Source: Thermogemmata fonticola (GTDB lineage Bacteria > Planctomycetota > Planctomycetia > Gemmatales > Gemmataceae). From it: a stretch of DNA of 64,000 nt. Shown piece by piece: positions 51,891 through 62,194 of the stretch. The stretch covers positions 62,001-126,000 of the forward strand of contig NZ_JACEFB010000007.1 in NCBI RefSeq assembly GCF_013694095.1, given 5' to 3'. How positions within the stretch are numbered: the first letter of the stretch is position 1; each line of letters starts with the position of its first letter. The notes beneath the pieces are model-generated. The model saw only the letters and a program-made list of their open reading frames with translations. It ran no database searches and was not told the origin of the DNA. A program made the translations under genes and the position numbers.

Positions 51891-52622
51891 TTAGCTACTC
51901 GCTGGCTCGCGGCTAGTGCTCCCGGAGCCGCCATTGCTCAAACCCCAGGTTTGCAGCAGGCAATCGACTTGCCGCTGTAAGTCCTCCCGATCGCCGTGAT
52001 TGTGGAGGATAGCGTGGGCGGCGGCACGCTTGCGTTCGGGGGGCCATTGGGCGGCTTCTCGGCCCGCGATCTCGGCTTGGGTCCAACCGCTGCGCTGAAC
52101 CAGCCGGGCTTGGCGCAGCGGCGCCGGCGCATCCACATAGATAATCCGATCCACTTCCTGGTTCCATCCCGCTTCCAGAAGCACGGCGGCATCCACCACC
52201 ACGAAGCGAAAGCGGGGGTCCTGCTGAGCTTGGGCGATCTGCTCGCGCAGCCTTTGCTCTATGTAGGGAAACACCAATTGCTCCAGAGCGTTCCGCTGCG
52301 CCGGGTCGGCGAAGACGATGCGTCCCAAGGCCCGGCGGTCCAGGCTGCCGTCCGGGCGGACGAGGTCCGAACCCCAGCGCTGGATCACCGCGGCGCGGAT
52401 GGCCGGTTGCCGCAGGGCCTCATGGCCGAGAGCGTCTCCGTCGATGATCGCTCCGCCGCGCCGGGCGAAACACTCGGCCGCGGTGCTCTTCCCCGCTCCC
52501 AGCGGACCGACCAGGGCCAGGATCGGCTTGTGCGTCTCTCCTCGCGGCGGAGGCGGGGCCAGCACCAGCAACTCCGTCGACCCTGCGCTTGGAGCCGCCG
52601 TGCTTCCCTCAGGATGCTCCAT
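51891..52622 (-). CDS. coaE: Dephospho-CoA kinase
   Basis: 243 residues with a Pro/Ala-rich start. P-loop [20 protein letters not shown], then [15 protein letters not shown] (the DxD-H region), [19 protein letters not shown] and [11 protein letters not shown], and [20 protein letters not shown]. It phosphorylates the 3'-OH of dephospho-CoA, the last step of CoA synthesis. The ATG at 52622 lies inside the 3' end of polA, with 14 bp of overlap, so the two are co-transcribed. Confidence 0.93.
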   Translation of the reverse strand: MEHPEGSTAAPSAGSTELLVLAPPPPRGETHKPILALVGPLGAGKSTAAECFARRGGAIIDGDALGHEALRQPAIRAAVIQRWGSDLVRPDGSLDRRALGRIVFADPAQRNALEQLVFPYIEQRLREQIAQAQQDPRFRFVVVDAAVLLEAGWNQEVDRIIYVDAPAPLRQARLVQRSGWTQAEIAGREAAQWPPERKRAAAHAILHNHGDREDLQRQVDCLLQTWGLSNGGSGSTSREPASS

Positions 52623-55608
52623 CCTTCCATTCCTCCACATCCAGCCAATTCGGCCCGACGGCCACATCCACTTGCAGCGGTACCTCCAGGGGCAGGGCGG
52701 TGCTCATCTGATGCCGGACCATCTCGGCCACTGCCGGTACCTCCTGGGGCGGCGCTTCCAAAACCAGTTCATCGTGCACCGTCAGCAGCAGTTTGGCCTG
52801 CCAGCCGCGCTCCTGCAACTGGCGGTACACCGCCACCATGGCCGTCTTGAGCAGGTCAGCCGCCGTGCCCTGGATCGGCATATTGATCGCTTCCCGCTCC
52901 GCCGGCGACCGCTGACGATAGTCCGAATCGGGCCGGATAGCATCCGGGTGAAAATGCCGTTTGCGGCCGAGCAACGTGGTGACTGTTCCCGTCGTGTGGG
53001 CCTGTTCCAGCACGCGCTTCTGATACTCCAGGACGCGCGGATAGCGCTGGAAGTAAGCGTCGATGAAGGCCTGAGCTTGCTCCCGCGGAATACTCAAGCG
53101 GTTGGACAGTCCGGCAGCGCTCATGCCGTAGATGACGCCGAAGTTGACCGTCTTGGCCATCGCCCGCTGCTGCTTGCTGACCTGCTCGATCGGGACGTGG
53201 AAAATTTCGGCAGCCACGGCGGCGTGAACGTCCAATCCTTCGGCGAAGGCCCGGCGCAGGGTCGGATCACCGCTGAAATGGGCCAGCAGGCGTAATTCGA
53301 TCTGGGAGTAGTCGGCACTGATGAGCTGCCAGCCAGGCCGGGGTAGAAACGCCTTGCGGAGTTGAGCGCCCCGCTCGCTCCGTGCCGGAATGTTCTGCAC
53401 ATTGGGGTCGCTGGAGCTGAGCCGGCCCGTTTCGGTCGCCGTTTGATGGAACGAAGTGTGAATACGCCCCGTGCGCGGATGCACCAATTGCGGCAGCACA
53501 TCCACATACGTGTTCTTGAGCTTCGCCAGTTGCCGGTACTCGATGAGCTTTTTCGGCAGCACGTGTCCTTCCGCTGCCAATCGCTCCAGTGTCTCCTGAT
53601 CTGTACTTGGTTCGTTCTTAATCCCTGTGCGGCGGTACACCGGCAGCTTCAACTCTTCGTAAAGAACTTTCTGCAGCTCCCGCAGCGAGTTGATCGAGAA
53701 AGAGTGCCCCGCGAGTTGGTGAATTTCCGCTTCCAATTGAGCCAACTCCTCGGCCATCGCCACGCTGAGCGACTGCAAAAAGGGAACGTCCAGGCAGATG
53801 CCTGTCAGTTCCATATCGGCCAAGACGGTGATGAGGGGGATTTCCAGCTCGGTGTAGAGGCGGTCCAACCCCTGCTGGCGCAATTGGCCTTCCAGCAGTT
53901 CCGTGAGCCGCCAGGCGGCATCGGCATCTTCGCAGGCGTAATCCCGGACTTGGGCCGCCGGGACGCGGTCCAGTGTGGGGGGCTTGCCCGATTTCTTCCC
54001 TCCGGTGTGGATCAGAGCACTCAGGGGAATGTTGCGATGGTGCAGGTACTGTTCGCTCAGTTCATCCAGGCCGTGGCTGCGCGCACCGGGTTGTAACAGA
54101 TAATGAGCGAGCATAGAGTCGCCTGCGATGCCCGCCAGACGGACGCCATTCGCCCAGAGCACTTCCAGATCGAACTTGATATTGTGGTTAACCTTGGCGA
54201 TGGCGGGGTCTTCCAGGATGGGCCGCAGGGCTTCGCGCACCTTGTCGGCAGGAAGATGGGCTTCGCCGGGAGGGGCCTGCACGGGCAGATAATAGGCCTG
54301 CCCCGCCTGCCAGCAGATGGCGTACCCCACGATCGGATCGCTGAGGGGGTCCAGCCCGCGGGTTTCCAGGTCAAGGGCGAAGCGGCTTTGCGAGCGCAAC
54401 AGACGCAGAAAGCGCTGGAATTGCTGCGGCGTGTGCACCAGGTGATAGTCGGCGTAGCTCCAGGTGTCGCCAGGGATCGGCGGGGGGAGTTCCTCCGCTT
54501 CGGGGAACAATTCGCCTTGCGAGGCTGCGGCGGTTTGACGATGTGCACGTTTAGTGGTCTTTTTTCCAGATGCCGAGGAGGCTGCTGGCGAGGGGCGCGG
54601 GGTGTCTTCCGTCGCCGGGGTCTCGAAGAGAACAGGTTGGGTCCTGCCGGCGGGCGGGGAGGCAGAGGCCGCTGCGGGGGATGAAGCTGCGCTGGCTTCC
54701 GCGGCCAGCATCTTACGGACCCGTTCGGCCAAGGTACGGAACCCCAACTCGTGAAAAATATCCAGCAGGCGGGGATAATCCCAGCGCTGGCGCCGCCACT
54801 GCGCCCAGTCGCATTGTAAAGGAACGTGGCGATCCAGCGTCACCAACTGGCGGCTGCGCTGAAGGGTGCCATCTTCGGCTGCCTGGCGCAAAGCCGCCCG
54901 CAACTTGGGACTGCCGGGCAGTTCGTCCAGATGGGCGAGGATGTTTTCCAGAGTGCCGAACTGCTGCAACCACCGCGCCGCTGTCTTCGGGCCGACACCG
55001 GGAACTCCCGGCACGTTATCCGAGGGGTCTCCTGTCAAAGCCAGATAGTCGATCACCTGTTCCGGACGGATGCCCCATTCCCTCTCCAGAGTGGCGGCAT
55101 CGATGATCTCTTCTTCCCCTTTGCGGCGCAGATGCAGAATCTGAATATGCTCGCTGATCAACTGGCGGCAATCTTTGTCGGCGGTACAGAGGAACACATG
55201 CAAACCCCGCTCCTGCGCCTGGGTGGCTACTGTCGCCAGAATGTCATCGGCCTCATAGCCCGGATAGCGCAGTTGAGGAATATGCATTGCTTCCAGAATC
55301 TGATAGATGATCGGTTCCTGGAGCAGTAAATCCGGCGGAGGGGGAGGACGATGGGCTTTGTAATTCGGGTCGATCGCCTCGCGGAAGGTCGGCTCCGCGC
55401 TGTCCATCGCCGCCAGTAGGTAGTCCGCCCCTTGTTCATAGAAACGGATCAAAGTCCGCGTGACTCCGAAGACAGCATTCGTTGGCCGGCCATCCGGGGC
55501 TGTCATCGGCCCGACACCATAAAACATCTGATAAATCAAGCCGTGAGTGTCGAGCAGATACATGGTGCCAGCAGCGGTCTTCTCGGCTGGCTTCCCTGTT
55601 TGGGCCAT
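52609..55608 (-). CDS. polA: DNA polymerase I
   Basis: 999 residues. 5' nuclease domain (1-300): YLLDTHGLIYQMFYGV, YPGYEADDILATVA, LTGDPSDNVPGVPGVGPKTA. After an Ala/Pro/Ser-rich linker (about 300-350) comes a 3'-5' exonuclease domain with RFALDLETRGLDPL (the DxE motif intact), NHNIKFDLEVLW and YACEDADAAWRL. Polymerase domain: TATETGRLSSSDPNVQNIPA (motif with TxTGRLSS), LISADYSQIELRLLAHFSGD (motif A), AKTVNFGVIYGMSAAGLS (motif B) and LLLTVHDELVLEAP (motif C, VHDE). All three activities look intact. GAGGG lies before the ATG. Confidence 0.97.
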   Translation of the reverse strand: MAQTGKPAEKTAAGTMYLLDTHGLIYQMFYGVGPMTAPDGRPTNAVFGVTRTLIRFYEQGADYLLAAMDSAEPTFREAIDPNYKAHRPPPPPDLLLQEPIIYQILEAMHIPQLRYPGYEADDILATVATQAQERGLHVFLCTADKDCRQLISEHIQILHLRRKGEEEIIDAATLEREWGIRPEQVIDYLALTGDPSDNVPGVPGVGPKTAARWLQQFGTLENILAHLDELPGSPKLRAALRQAAEDGTLQRSRQLVTLDRHVPLQCDWAQWRRQRWDYPRLLDIFHELGFRTLAERVRKMLAAEASAASSPAAASASPPAGRTQPVLFETPATEDTPRPSPAASSASGKKTTKRAHRQTAAASQGELFPEAEELPPPIPGDTWSYADYHLVHTPQQFQRFLRLLRSQSRFALDLETRGLDPLSDPIVGYAICWQAGQAYYLPVQAPPGEAHLPADKVREALRPILEDPAIAKVNHNIKFDLEVLWANGVRLAGIAGDSMLAHYLLQPGARSHGLDELSEQYLHHRNIPLSALIHTGGKKSGKPPTLDRVPAAQVRDYACEDADAAWRLTELLEGQLRQQGLDRLYTELEIPLITVLADMELTGICLDVPFLQSLSVAMAEELAQLEAEIHQLAGHSFSINSLRELQKVLYEELKLPVYRRTGIKNEPSTDQETLERLAAEGHVLPKKLIEYRQLAKLKNTYVDVLPQLVHPRTGRIHTSFHQTATETGRLSSSDPNVQNIPARSERGAQLRKAFLPRPGWQLISADYSQIELRLLAHFSGDPTLRRAFAEGLDVHAAVAAEIFHVPIEQVSKQQRAMAKTVNFGVIYGMSAAGLSNRLSIPREQAQAFIDAYFQRYPRVLEYQKRVLEQAHTTGTVTTLLGRKRHFHPDAIRPDSDYRQRSPAEREAINMPIQGTAADLLKTAMVAVYRQLQERGWQAKLLLTVHDELVLEAPPQEVPAVAEMVRHQMSTALPLEVPLQVDVAVGPNWLDVEEWKDGAS

Positions 55609-55823
55609 CGACTAGCCCTCATCTCTCCATGACGGTGCAGGAAACTTCTCGGACTTGACAGTACATCCTCTCTGCAAGACTTTTCAAGAAGACTCTCTCG
55701 AATTCGGGCCAAGGATAAGATCGCGGTCGATGAGGGGGAGATCCAGGGTCGCCGCTAAGGGGCCAATTTCTCCTTACCTCCCACTTGCCGGGAATAGCCA
55801 AGCGATTGCCCCCTCCGAAACGC

Positions 55824-56687
55824 TCACCACTGTAGCTCTTCGGGACGTTGCACCCGCAACAAGGACAACAACATCCCCCGCAACCGCTCCACGTCCCCCA
55901 CACCCCGCACCTTCGCCTCCACTTCCCCCGGCACCTCCCCAAATCGCTCTCGATACACCAACAACACATTCTCCTGCAACGCCAACACCTGACCCTCCAC
56001 CCGGCCTTCGTCCAAAATCCGCCGATAGGTCGATGACTCTTTCATCCCTTGAGCCTCCGCAAACCACCGGGCTATCTCCACCCCATCATACAACAAACCC
56101 AACAAAATGTAAGCCCCGTCCAACAACGCCGTCGCCCGCTCCCGATCCGCCACCTCCCGCTCCACCCGCCGAATGAACCGCCGCGTCCACTCCTCCACCC
56201 GCTCCCGTACCGACTCCGTCAGCAGCCCCAACATCGCCGCCCCCAACGGACCCTCCAACAACGCCTCCCCCGGCAACTCCCACACCCGCACCACATCATA
56301 CTCGAACCGCAAATACACCTGCCCCTGAATGTCCCGATATTCGAGGAGGCCGCAGGAGGCGGGGGGTTCCACCCGGCGATGGAGCAACAGCACCACACTG
56401 CGAACCGGCAGGCGTCGCTGACCCCGCAGAAAGACGTTGTACTCCAGCATTCGCTGGGGGAGGTCGGATTCCCAACTGGACTGGATTTCGAGATGGAGGA
56501 GGTGGTTTTGGGGGTATCGGAGGCGGAAGACTCTGTCGGGGAAGCGTTGGATGGTGGCGAGGGCGGGATCGAGTTTTTCGGGTTCGATGGGCGGGGTGAG
56601 GTGGAGTTGGGGGGCGAGGGCGGCGAGCCAGTCCTGGGCACAGTGTTCGAGGAGGATGCGGGTCACCGTGTCGTACTCGCCGGCCAT
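55824..56687 (-). CDS. Rpn-family (PD-(D/E)xK) putative recombination-promoting nuclease
   Basis: 287 residues, ATG 56687 after GGAGA. Pattern: ILLEHCAQDWLAAL, VFRLRYPQNHLLHLEIQSSW (the E-x-Q of the PD-(D/E)xK core), RMLEYNVFLRGQ and PVRSVVLLLHRR, followed by a long helical C-terminus with WFAEAQGMKESSTYRRILDE and EGRVEGQVLALQENVLLVY. This is the layout of Rpn/transposase_31-like proteins that abound in planctomycetes and cyanobacteria. A long reading frame extends upstream to 56972 without protein character, so the shorter start is preferred. Confidence 0.75.
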   Translation of the reverse strand: MAGEYDTVTRILLEHCAQDWLAALAPQLHLTPPIEPEKLDPALATIQRFPDRVFRLRYPQNHLLHLEIQSSWESDLPQRMLEYNVFLRGQRRLPVRSVVLLLHRRVEPPASCGLLEYRDIQGQVYLRFEYDVVRVWELPGEALLEGPLGAAMLGLLTESVRERVEEWTRRFIRRVEREVADRERATALLDGAYILLGLLYDGVEIARWFAEAQGMKESSTYRRILDEGRVEGQVLALQENVLLVYRERFGEVPGEVEAKVRGVGDVERLRGMLLSLLRVQRPEELQW

Positions 56688-57063
56688 CGGGTTTCTCCGG
56701 GGAGGTGGGAGGGGTTGGGGTTGGCGGTGTGCTGGTGTGGTGCCGGTTGGGGGAGCAGCGCCATTACCGCCGTTCGAGTCTTGCCGGAAGTGTAACCGAT
56801 GGGAGATGGTGGCGCTAGACCGCTGGGGAGGCGGGCGAACAAGGAGATGAGAGGCGGCTGCAAGGGGGTGGGTACGCGGAAGCGAAAGGCTGTTCGCTGG
56901 AAAGCCAAGGCCAAACCGATAGCAAACCCAGGGAAAAGGCGAGAGGGAACGGGGCGCACGGGAGCGGTCCATTGGCTACAATGAAAAATTGGGTTGGAAT
57001 GGCGGGAAAACGAGAGGTGCGCAGCTATGCAGGCTCGAGTCGGGAAGTGTGAGTGACGGCAGC

Positions 57064-57675
57064 ATGGGGGAGGCGCCTCTGACACGCGTGACTTTGCTGG
57101 CTCGGCTTCGGGACCCCGGTAACGCCGAAGCCTGGCGGGAATTTGTCCACCTCTATGGCCCGGTGATCTATCGGTTTGCCCGTCAGAGGGGCCTGCAAGA
57201 TGCCGATGCGGCCGATCTCATGCAGGATGTGTTGCGCAGCGTAGCCCGCCACGTCGGAGAGCTGGAATACGATCCCCGCAAGGGAACCTTCCGCGGGTGG
57301 TTGTACACCATCACCCGCAACAAAATTTACAACTTCCTGCTGGCCCAGCGGCGCCGGCCAAGGGCTAGCGGTGATGACAACCATCAGGAACGTTTGGATG
57401 CCGCACCGGCCCGTGAAACCAGCGACTCTCCCGAGGCCCAATGGGAGCGAGAATACCAGCGTCAATTGAGCTGGCAAGCGATGGAGCGCGTGCGCCATGA
57501 GTTCCAACCCAACACCTGGCAAGCCTTTTGGCTGACCGCTGTGGAGGGGCAAGCCGCCGCAATCGTGGGCGAACAGCTCAAAATGTCCCCCGGTGCGGTC
57601 TATGTCGCCAAGTGCCGTGTCCTGGCACGCTTGCGCGAAGAAGTGCAACGACTCCTCGCGGAAGAGGACGACTGA
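57064..57675 (+). CDS. ECF-type RNA polymerase sigma factor
   Basis: 203 residues from ATG 57064. Region 2: AWREFVHLYGPVIYRFARQR, DADAADLMQDVLRSVARHV and GTFRGWLYTITRNKIYNFLL. Region 4: MERVRHEFQPNTWQAFWLTA and EGQAAAIVGEQLKMSPGAVY. The form with FQPNTWQAF is that of planctomycete ECF factors linked to protein kinases, and a kinase gene follows 315 bp downstream on the same strand. It probably directs transcription in response to a signal through the kinase. Confidence 0.88.
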   Translation: MGEAPLTRVTLLARLRDPGNAEAWREFVHLYGPVIYRFARQRGLQDADAADLMQDVLRSVARHVGELEYDPRKGTFRGWLYTITRNKIYNFLLAQRRRPRASGDDNHQERLDAAPARETSDSPEAQWEREYQRQLSWQAMERVRHEFQPNTWQAFWLTAVEGQAAAIVGEQLKMSPGAVYVAKCRVLARLREEVQRLLAEEDD

Positions 57676-57990
57676 TCCTCACGGAGAATCTTCCGATGCC
57701 GCCACGAAACCCGTTGCTTCAGCGATGTCCCCCCGCTGCCCCCGTCTCGCGGTCCGCGGCCGCTCAGACCCCACAGGCCGCGGACGATACGGAGGAACCC
57801 CGGCAGCATGACAACCACCGTTGCTCCCCGCTTTGTCATGAAAAGCCTCGCTTCCCCTGTGGTAAATCCCAGCAGCGGCTTTTACCCCCGCGAAGGCCAA
57901 GAGAAGTAAAACAGCGGGGCGAAAACATGACAGCGGAAATGGAGGGCGGCCTCGCGTGAACCCGAAAGGATCGCCCCAAGGACAAGGATC
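57676..57990. other. Stretch between the sigma factor and the kinase gene
   Basis: About 315 bp without a plausible gene. A loosely palindromic pair (CTTTGTCATGAAAAG near 57830 and GCGAAAACATGACAGCGG near 57920) is present; its meaning is unknown. Confidence 0.4.
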
Positions 57991-60363
57991 ATGAACGAAG
58001 TGATACCAGCGGGCGAATGCCTGGCAGAAGGGGAATTGGAGCGGCTGGTGCGCGGCCGCTTGAGCGCCAGTCGGGCTGCCTGGGCTGCCGACCATTTGAC
58101 CCAGTGCCGCCACTGCCAGCAGCGGCTGGAAGCTCTCAGCGCGGGAAGCGAATCCTTGACCGCCGCCCTGCGCGAGCTGGCGCATTGGGACTTGCCCCGT
58201 GATTCCGCCTACTATCGCGCCCTGGCCGCAGTGGAACAAGAGTTGCGCCGGACGGCCGCTTTCGCCTCTCCGTCCCAGGAAGCCGCGGCGGAGGATTTCC
58301 GCTTCCTGCTCCCTTCGGAGGAACCGGGGTTCCTGGGCCGCCTTGGTTCCTTTCGCATCCGGCGGCTCTTGGGGCGGGGCGGCATGGGCGTGGTTTTCCA
58401 GGCGTATGACCCGGACTTAGACCGCGAAGTGGCCATCAAGGTGATCGACCCGCGTCTGGTCGGCAACGAGGTGGCCCGCCAGCGCTTCTGCCGCGAGGCC
58501 CGGGCCGCTGCCGCCGTCACACATGACCACATCGTGGCCGTGCACCAGGTGGCAGAGGATGAACATTCCGGCCTTCCTTACTTGGTCATGCAACTGGTGC
58601 AGGGTGAATCCCTGGAACAACGCCTGCGCCGGGTGGGAAAGCTGGACGGAGTTGCCGTCGCCCGTATGGGCATGCAAGCCGCCGCTGGTCTGGCCGCAGC
58701 GCACGCCGCCGGACTGGTCCACCGCGATGTCAAACCCGCCAACATCCTCCTGGAAGCCCCCCACGATCGCGTGAAACTGACCGACTTCGGCCTGGCCCGC
58801 GCTGTGGAGGATGTCCGCCTGACCGGCACGGGCATCGTCGCCGGTTCCCCCCTCTACATGTCCCCCGAACAGGCTCGTGGCGAAGCCGTCGATCACCGCA
58901 CCGACCTCTTCAGCCTCGGTACCGTCCTTTACGAAGCCCTTAGCGGGCAGGCCCCCTTCGCCGCCTCCAGCCCCCTGACTGTCTTGCGACGCATCACCGA
59001 CGAGGAACCGCTCCCCCTCACTCAGCTTGAACCGGCGGTCTCCCGTGAACTCGCCCAAATCATCCACAAACTGCTCGCCAAGCGCCCGGAGGACCGCTAT
59101 CCCACCGCCTTGGCCGTAGCCGAAGACTTCGCCCGCGAACTGGCCCGGCAGCAGCAGCTCAGCCCTTTGGAACTTCCCGCCGGCGTCTGCGTCGATAGTC
59201 AATGCTTTGTCACGTCACCTTCCCGCTTGCCCTGGGCGAATTGGAAGAAACATTGGGGACACTGGTCCAGCCGCCTGCGATCCCTGCGCGGTCTGCTCCC
59301 CTGGCTCGGCGGAATGCTCCTCGGTGCAGCCCTGATGGCCCTGCTTCAGGGACCGCCGGTTCCCTCCGAGCGGATCGTCGAAGTGCCCCTGCCCCGCACC
59401 AGCGGTCCGCCCCCGCAGATCGTTCTGGACGGCCAAGCCGGCAGCGTCTGGAGTCTGGCCTTCGCCGCACCGGATCGCCTCGTCGTCGGGGCGGAAGACG
59501 GTTCCCTGCGCCTCTGGGACTTGCGCCGCGCCGCCGACGGAGCTGAGGGACTGCTCAAAACCTTTGAACCTCGCCAAAACGGCAATATCTGGAGCATCGA
59601 TGTCTCCCCGAAAGGCAAATACATGGTTTCCGCCTGCGACGACTCCGCCGTCGTCCTCTGGAACCTTCAAACCCTCCGCTTTGAAGGCCTCAAATTCCCT
59701 CACCCTCACTCCGCCCGCTCAGCCGCCTTCAGTCCTAACGGCCGCTTCCTGGCCACCGGCGATCGCAATTCCACCGTCCGCTTGTGGGACCTCGACACTC
59801 AGGTCCCCGTCGAATTGCTCGGCCACCGCGGCACCATCCACGCCCTCGCCTTTAGCCCCGACAGCCGACGGCTCGCCAGTGCCGCCTCCGATGGTACCGT
59901 CCTCCTCTGGAGCCTCGACGATCAACAATGGCTCCCCCGCGAAGGTCTCGAACATGACCTCCGCCTCGCCGAACATCGCGGACCTGTTTACGGCGTCACC
60001 TTCTGCCCCCAGGGCGAACATCTCGCCACCTGCGGCTGGGATGGCACCGTCCGCCTCTGGGATGCCACCAACGGCACGCAACTGCTCAGCCTCAAAGCCC
60101 ATGATGGCGACGCCTGGGCCGTCAGCTTCGGCGCCCAGGGACAATGGCTTGCCAGTTGCGGCTCCGATGGCGCAGTCAAAGTCTGGAAAGTCCCGGAAGG
60201 GCGCGAAATTTTCGCCTGGCGCGGCGAACGGGGCATCCATACCGTCCGCTTTGGACCCGATGGGCACACCCTCGCCGCCGCCGGTCGCGATGGCCTCGTC
60301 CGCCTCTGGCGGCTCCCCCTCTCCCTGCCCCACAACGACCCCTCCCATCCCCCACCCCCTTGA
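57991..60363 (+). CDS. Serine/threonine protein kinase with WD40 repeats
   Basis: 790 residues. A zinc-finger-like N-terminus (HLTQCRHCQQRLEAL, residues 30-45, as in anti-sigma factors) precedes the Hanks-type kinase at about 118-385: LLGRGGMGVVFQAYD (P-loop), REVAIKVI (catalytic Lys), LVHRDVKPANILLE (catalytic loop), LTDFGLARAV (DFG) and LYMSPEQARGE. One membrane helix lies near 434-455 (GLLPWLGGMLLGAALMALLQG region). The C-terminal half is a beta-propeller of about seven WD40 repeats ending DGTVRLWD or similar. ATG follows AAGGA. It probably works with the sigma factor gene upstream. Confidence 0.93.
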   Translation: MNEVIPAGECLAEGELERLVRGRLSASRAAWAADHLTQCRHCQQRLEALSAGSESLTAALRELAHWDLPRDSAYYRALAAVEQELRRTAAFASPSQEAAAEDFRFLLPSEEPGFLGRLGSFRIRRLLGRGGMGVVFQAYDPDLDREVAIKVIDPRLVGNEVARQRFCREARAAAAVTHDHIVAVHQVAEDEHSGLPYLVMQLVQGESLEQRLRRVGKLDGVAVARMGMQAAAGLAAAHAAGLVHRDVKPANILLEAPHDRVKLTDFGLARAVEDVRLTGTGIVAGSPLYMSPEQARGEAVDHRTDLFSLGTVLYEALSGQAPFAASSPLTVLRRITDEEPLPLTQLEPAVSRELAQIIHKLLAKRPEDRYPTALAVAEDFARELARQQQLSPLELPAGVCVDSQCFVTSPSRLPWANWKKHWGHWSSRLRSLRGLLPWLGGMLLGAALMALLQGPPVPSERIVEVPLPRTSGPPPQIVLDGQAGSVWSLAFAAPDRLVVGAEDGSLRLWDLRRAADGAEGLLKTFEPRQNGNIWSIDVSPKGKYMVSACDDSAVVLWNLQTLRFEGLKFPHPHSARSAAFSPNGRFLATGDRNSTVRLWDLDTQVPVELLGHRGTIHALAFSPDSRRLASAASDGTVLLWSLDDQQWLPREGLEHDLRLAEHRGPVYGVTFCPQGEHLATCGWDGTVRLWDATNGTQLLSLKAHDGDAWAVSFGAQGQWLASCGSDGAVKVWKVPEGREIFAWRGERGIHTVRFGPDGHTLAAAGRDGLVRLWRLPLSLPHNDPSHPPPP

Positions 60364-60693
60364 TTCACACCACCCAGGACTTCTCTAATACCCGCCGCTA
60401 AGTTATCGAGCCGTCACGGCTGTTGACTCTCCGTTGTCAGTCAGCGGATATGGTGCGGTGCCGAACGACGGGCATCTCAAGAGCTCTGCAAATCTATGGC
60501 TGCTTGCCATCGACAGGCGACCTATACGCCTTATTTCTCGGAGTTCCCCCGGAATCTCTCTAGCCCATCCTTCCTGGCTGTCTCTTCCTGACGGACCCCC
60601 GGCAAAAAAATTTGGGATTTTTTCCTTGACGCTGACTTTCCCGTCGAATACCATCATGACAATCCACGATCTGGCAGCAAAACGGATCGTCCC
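60364..60693. other. Stretch upstream of the phase-variable gene
   Basis: About 330 bp; it contains no plausible gene and carries the promoter described next. Confidence 0.45.
60626..60654 (+). promoter_or_regulatory. Possible sigma-70-like promoter of the MauE-like gene
   Basis: TTGACG (60626-60631) and TACCAT (60649-60654) are 17 bp apart. They lie 40 bp before the ATG at 60694, just after an AT-rich run of A7TTT and T7. Confidence 0.45.
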
Positions 60694-61571
<878 letters not shown>

Positions 61572-61701
61572 GGGAACAACCTGTTTGTGGGGCCGTTGCT
61601 CCGTCAAGAGGCGAGCGGTTCTGGTGAGAGGGAACAACTTTCGGGGCGGTCCCGGAAGTGAGAGTGAGGTTGGTGAGTTGCTGGTTGTGGGAGGATTGTT
61701 T

Positions 61702-62094
61702 ATGATGCGGGTGTATGGTGGGCTGTCGCAGGTATGTGGTTCGCTGGCGTTGGCGGTGTTGCTGGTAGGATTGGCCGCTTGGAGCAGCCATGCGGTAGGG
61801 CAAGTCAGAGGACCGACGGGATGTAGAGATTTTTGCAAGATGTATCAAAACAACGAGGCATTCCAAGATTGCTTTAATGCTTGCATGAACGGTGCTCCGT
61901 ATGTGTGCGGAGACAATAGACCAAGTTGTCAGGGGAGTTCTTGTATAGGAACAGTAGGTGTTATGGCAGGTTGTGGAGCTCCAGACAGGAAATGTGGAGA
62001 TACGCCTAATGGCTACCTGTGTGCTCAATATTGCTTTTGCAAAGGTTATGGTGCGCAAGATGGTGGATTTGTTTGCCATTGTATAAATAAGTAA
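61702..62094 (+). CDS. Small cysteine-rich secreted protein
   Basis: 130 residues, ATG 61702 seven bases after GGAGG. The signal region is VCGSLALAVLLVGLAAWSSH. The mature part (about 95 residues) has at least 14 cysteines in patterns such as CRDFCKMYQ, CFNACMNG, CGDNRPSCQGSSC and CAQYCFCKGY. These probably form disulfides outside the cytoplasm. The gene is visibly more AT-rich than its upstream neighbour. No family recognised; toxin-like or structural roles are both open. Confidence 0.7.
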   Translation: MMRVYGGLSQVCGSLALAVLLVGLAAWSSHAVGQVRGPTGCRDFCKMYQNNEAFQDCFNACMNGAPYVCGDNRPSCQGSSCIGTVGVMAGCGAPDRKCGDTPNGYLCAQYCFCKGYGAQDGGFVCHCINK

Positions 62095-62194
62095 CAGAGG
62101 AGATGGGTCAGTTATTTTCGGGTAGAACGGTTTGCACCGATGAGTGGATGTGGTGCAGACCCACATGAATCATCCAGTCTCTGGGAGCAAAAGC

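Noticed and set aside
56688-56972. N-terminal extension of the Rpn-like gene
   Set aside because: Open only because of high GC; Pro/Ser/Arg-rich with no family match, while ATG 56687 has a ribosome site.
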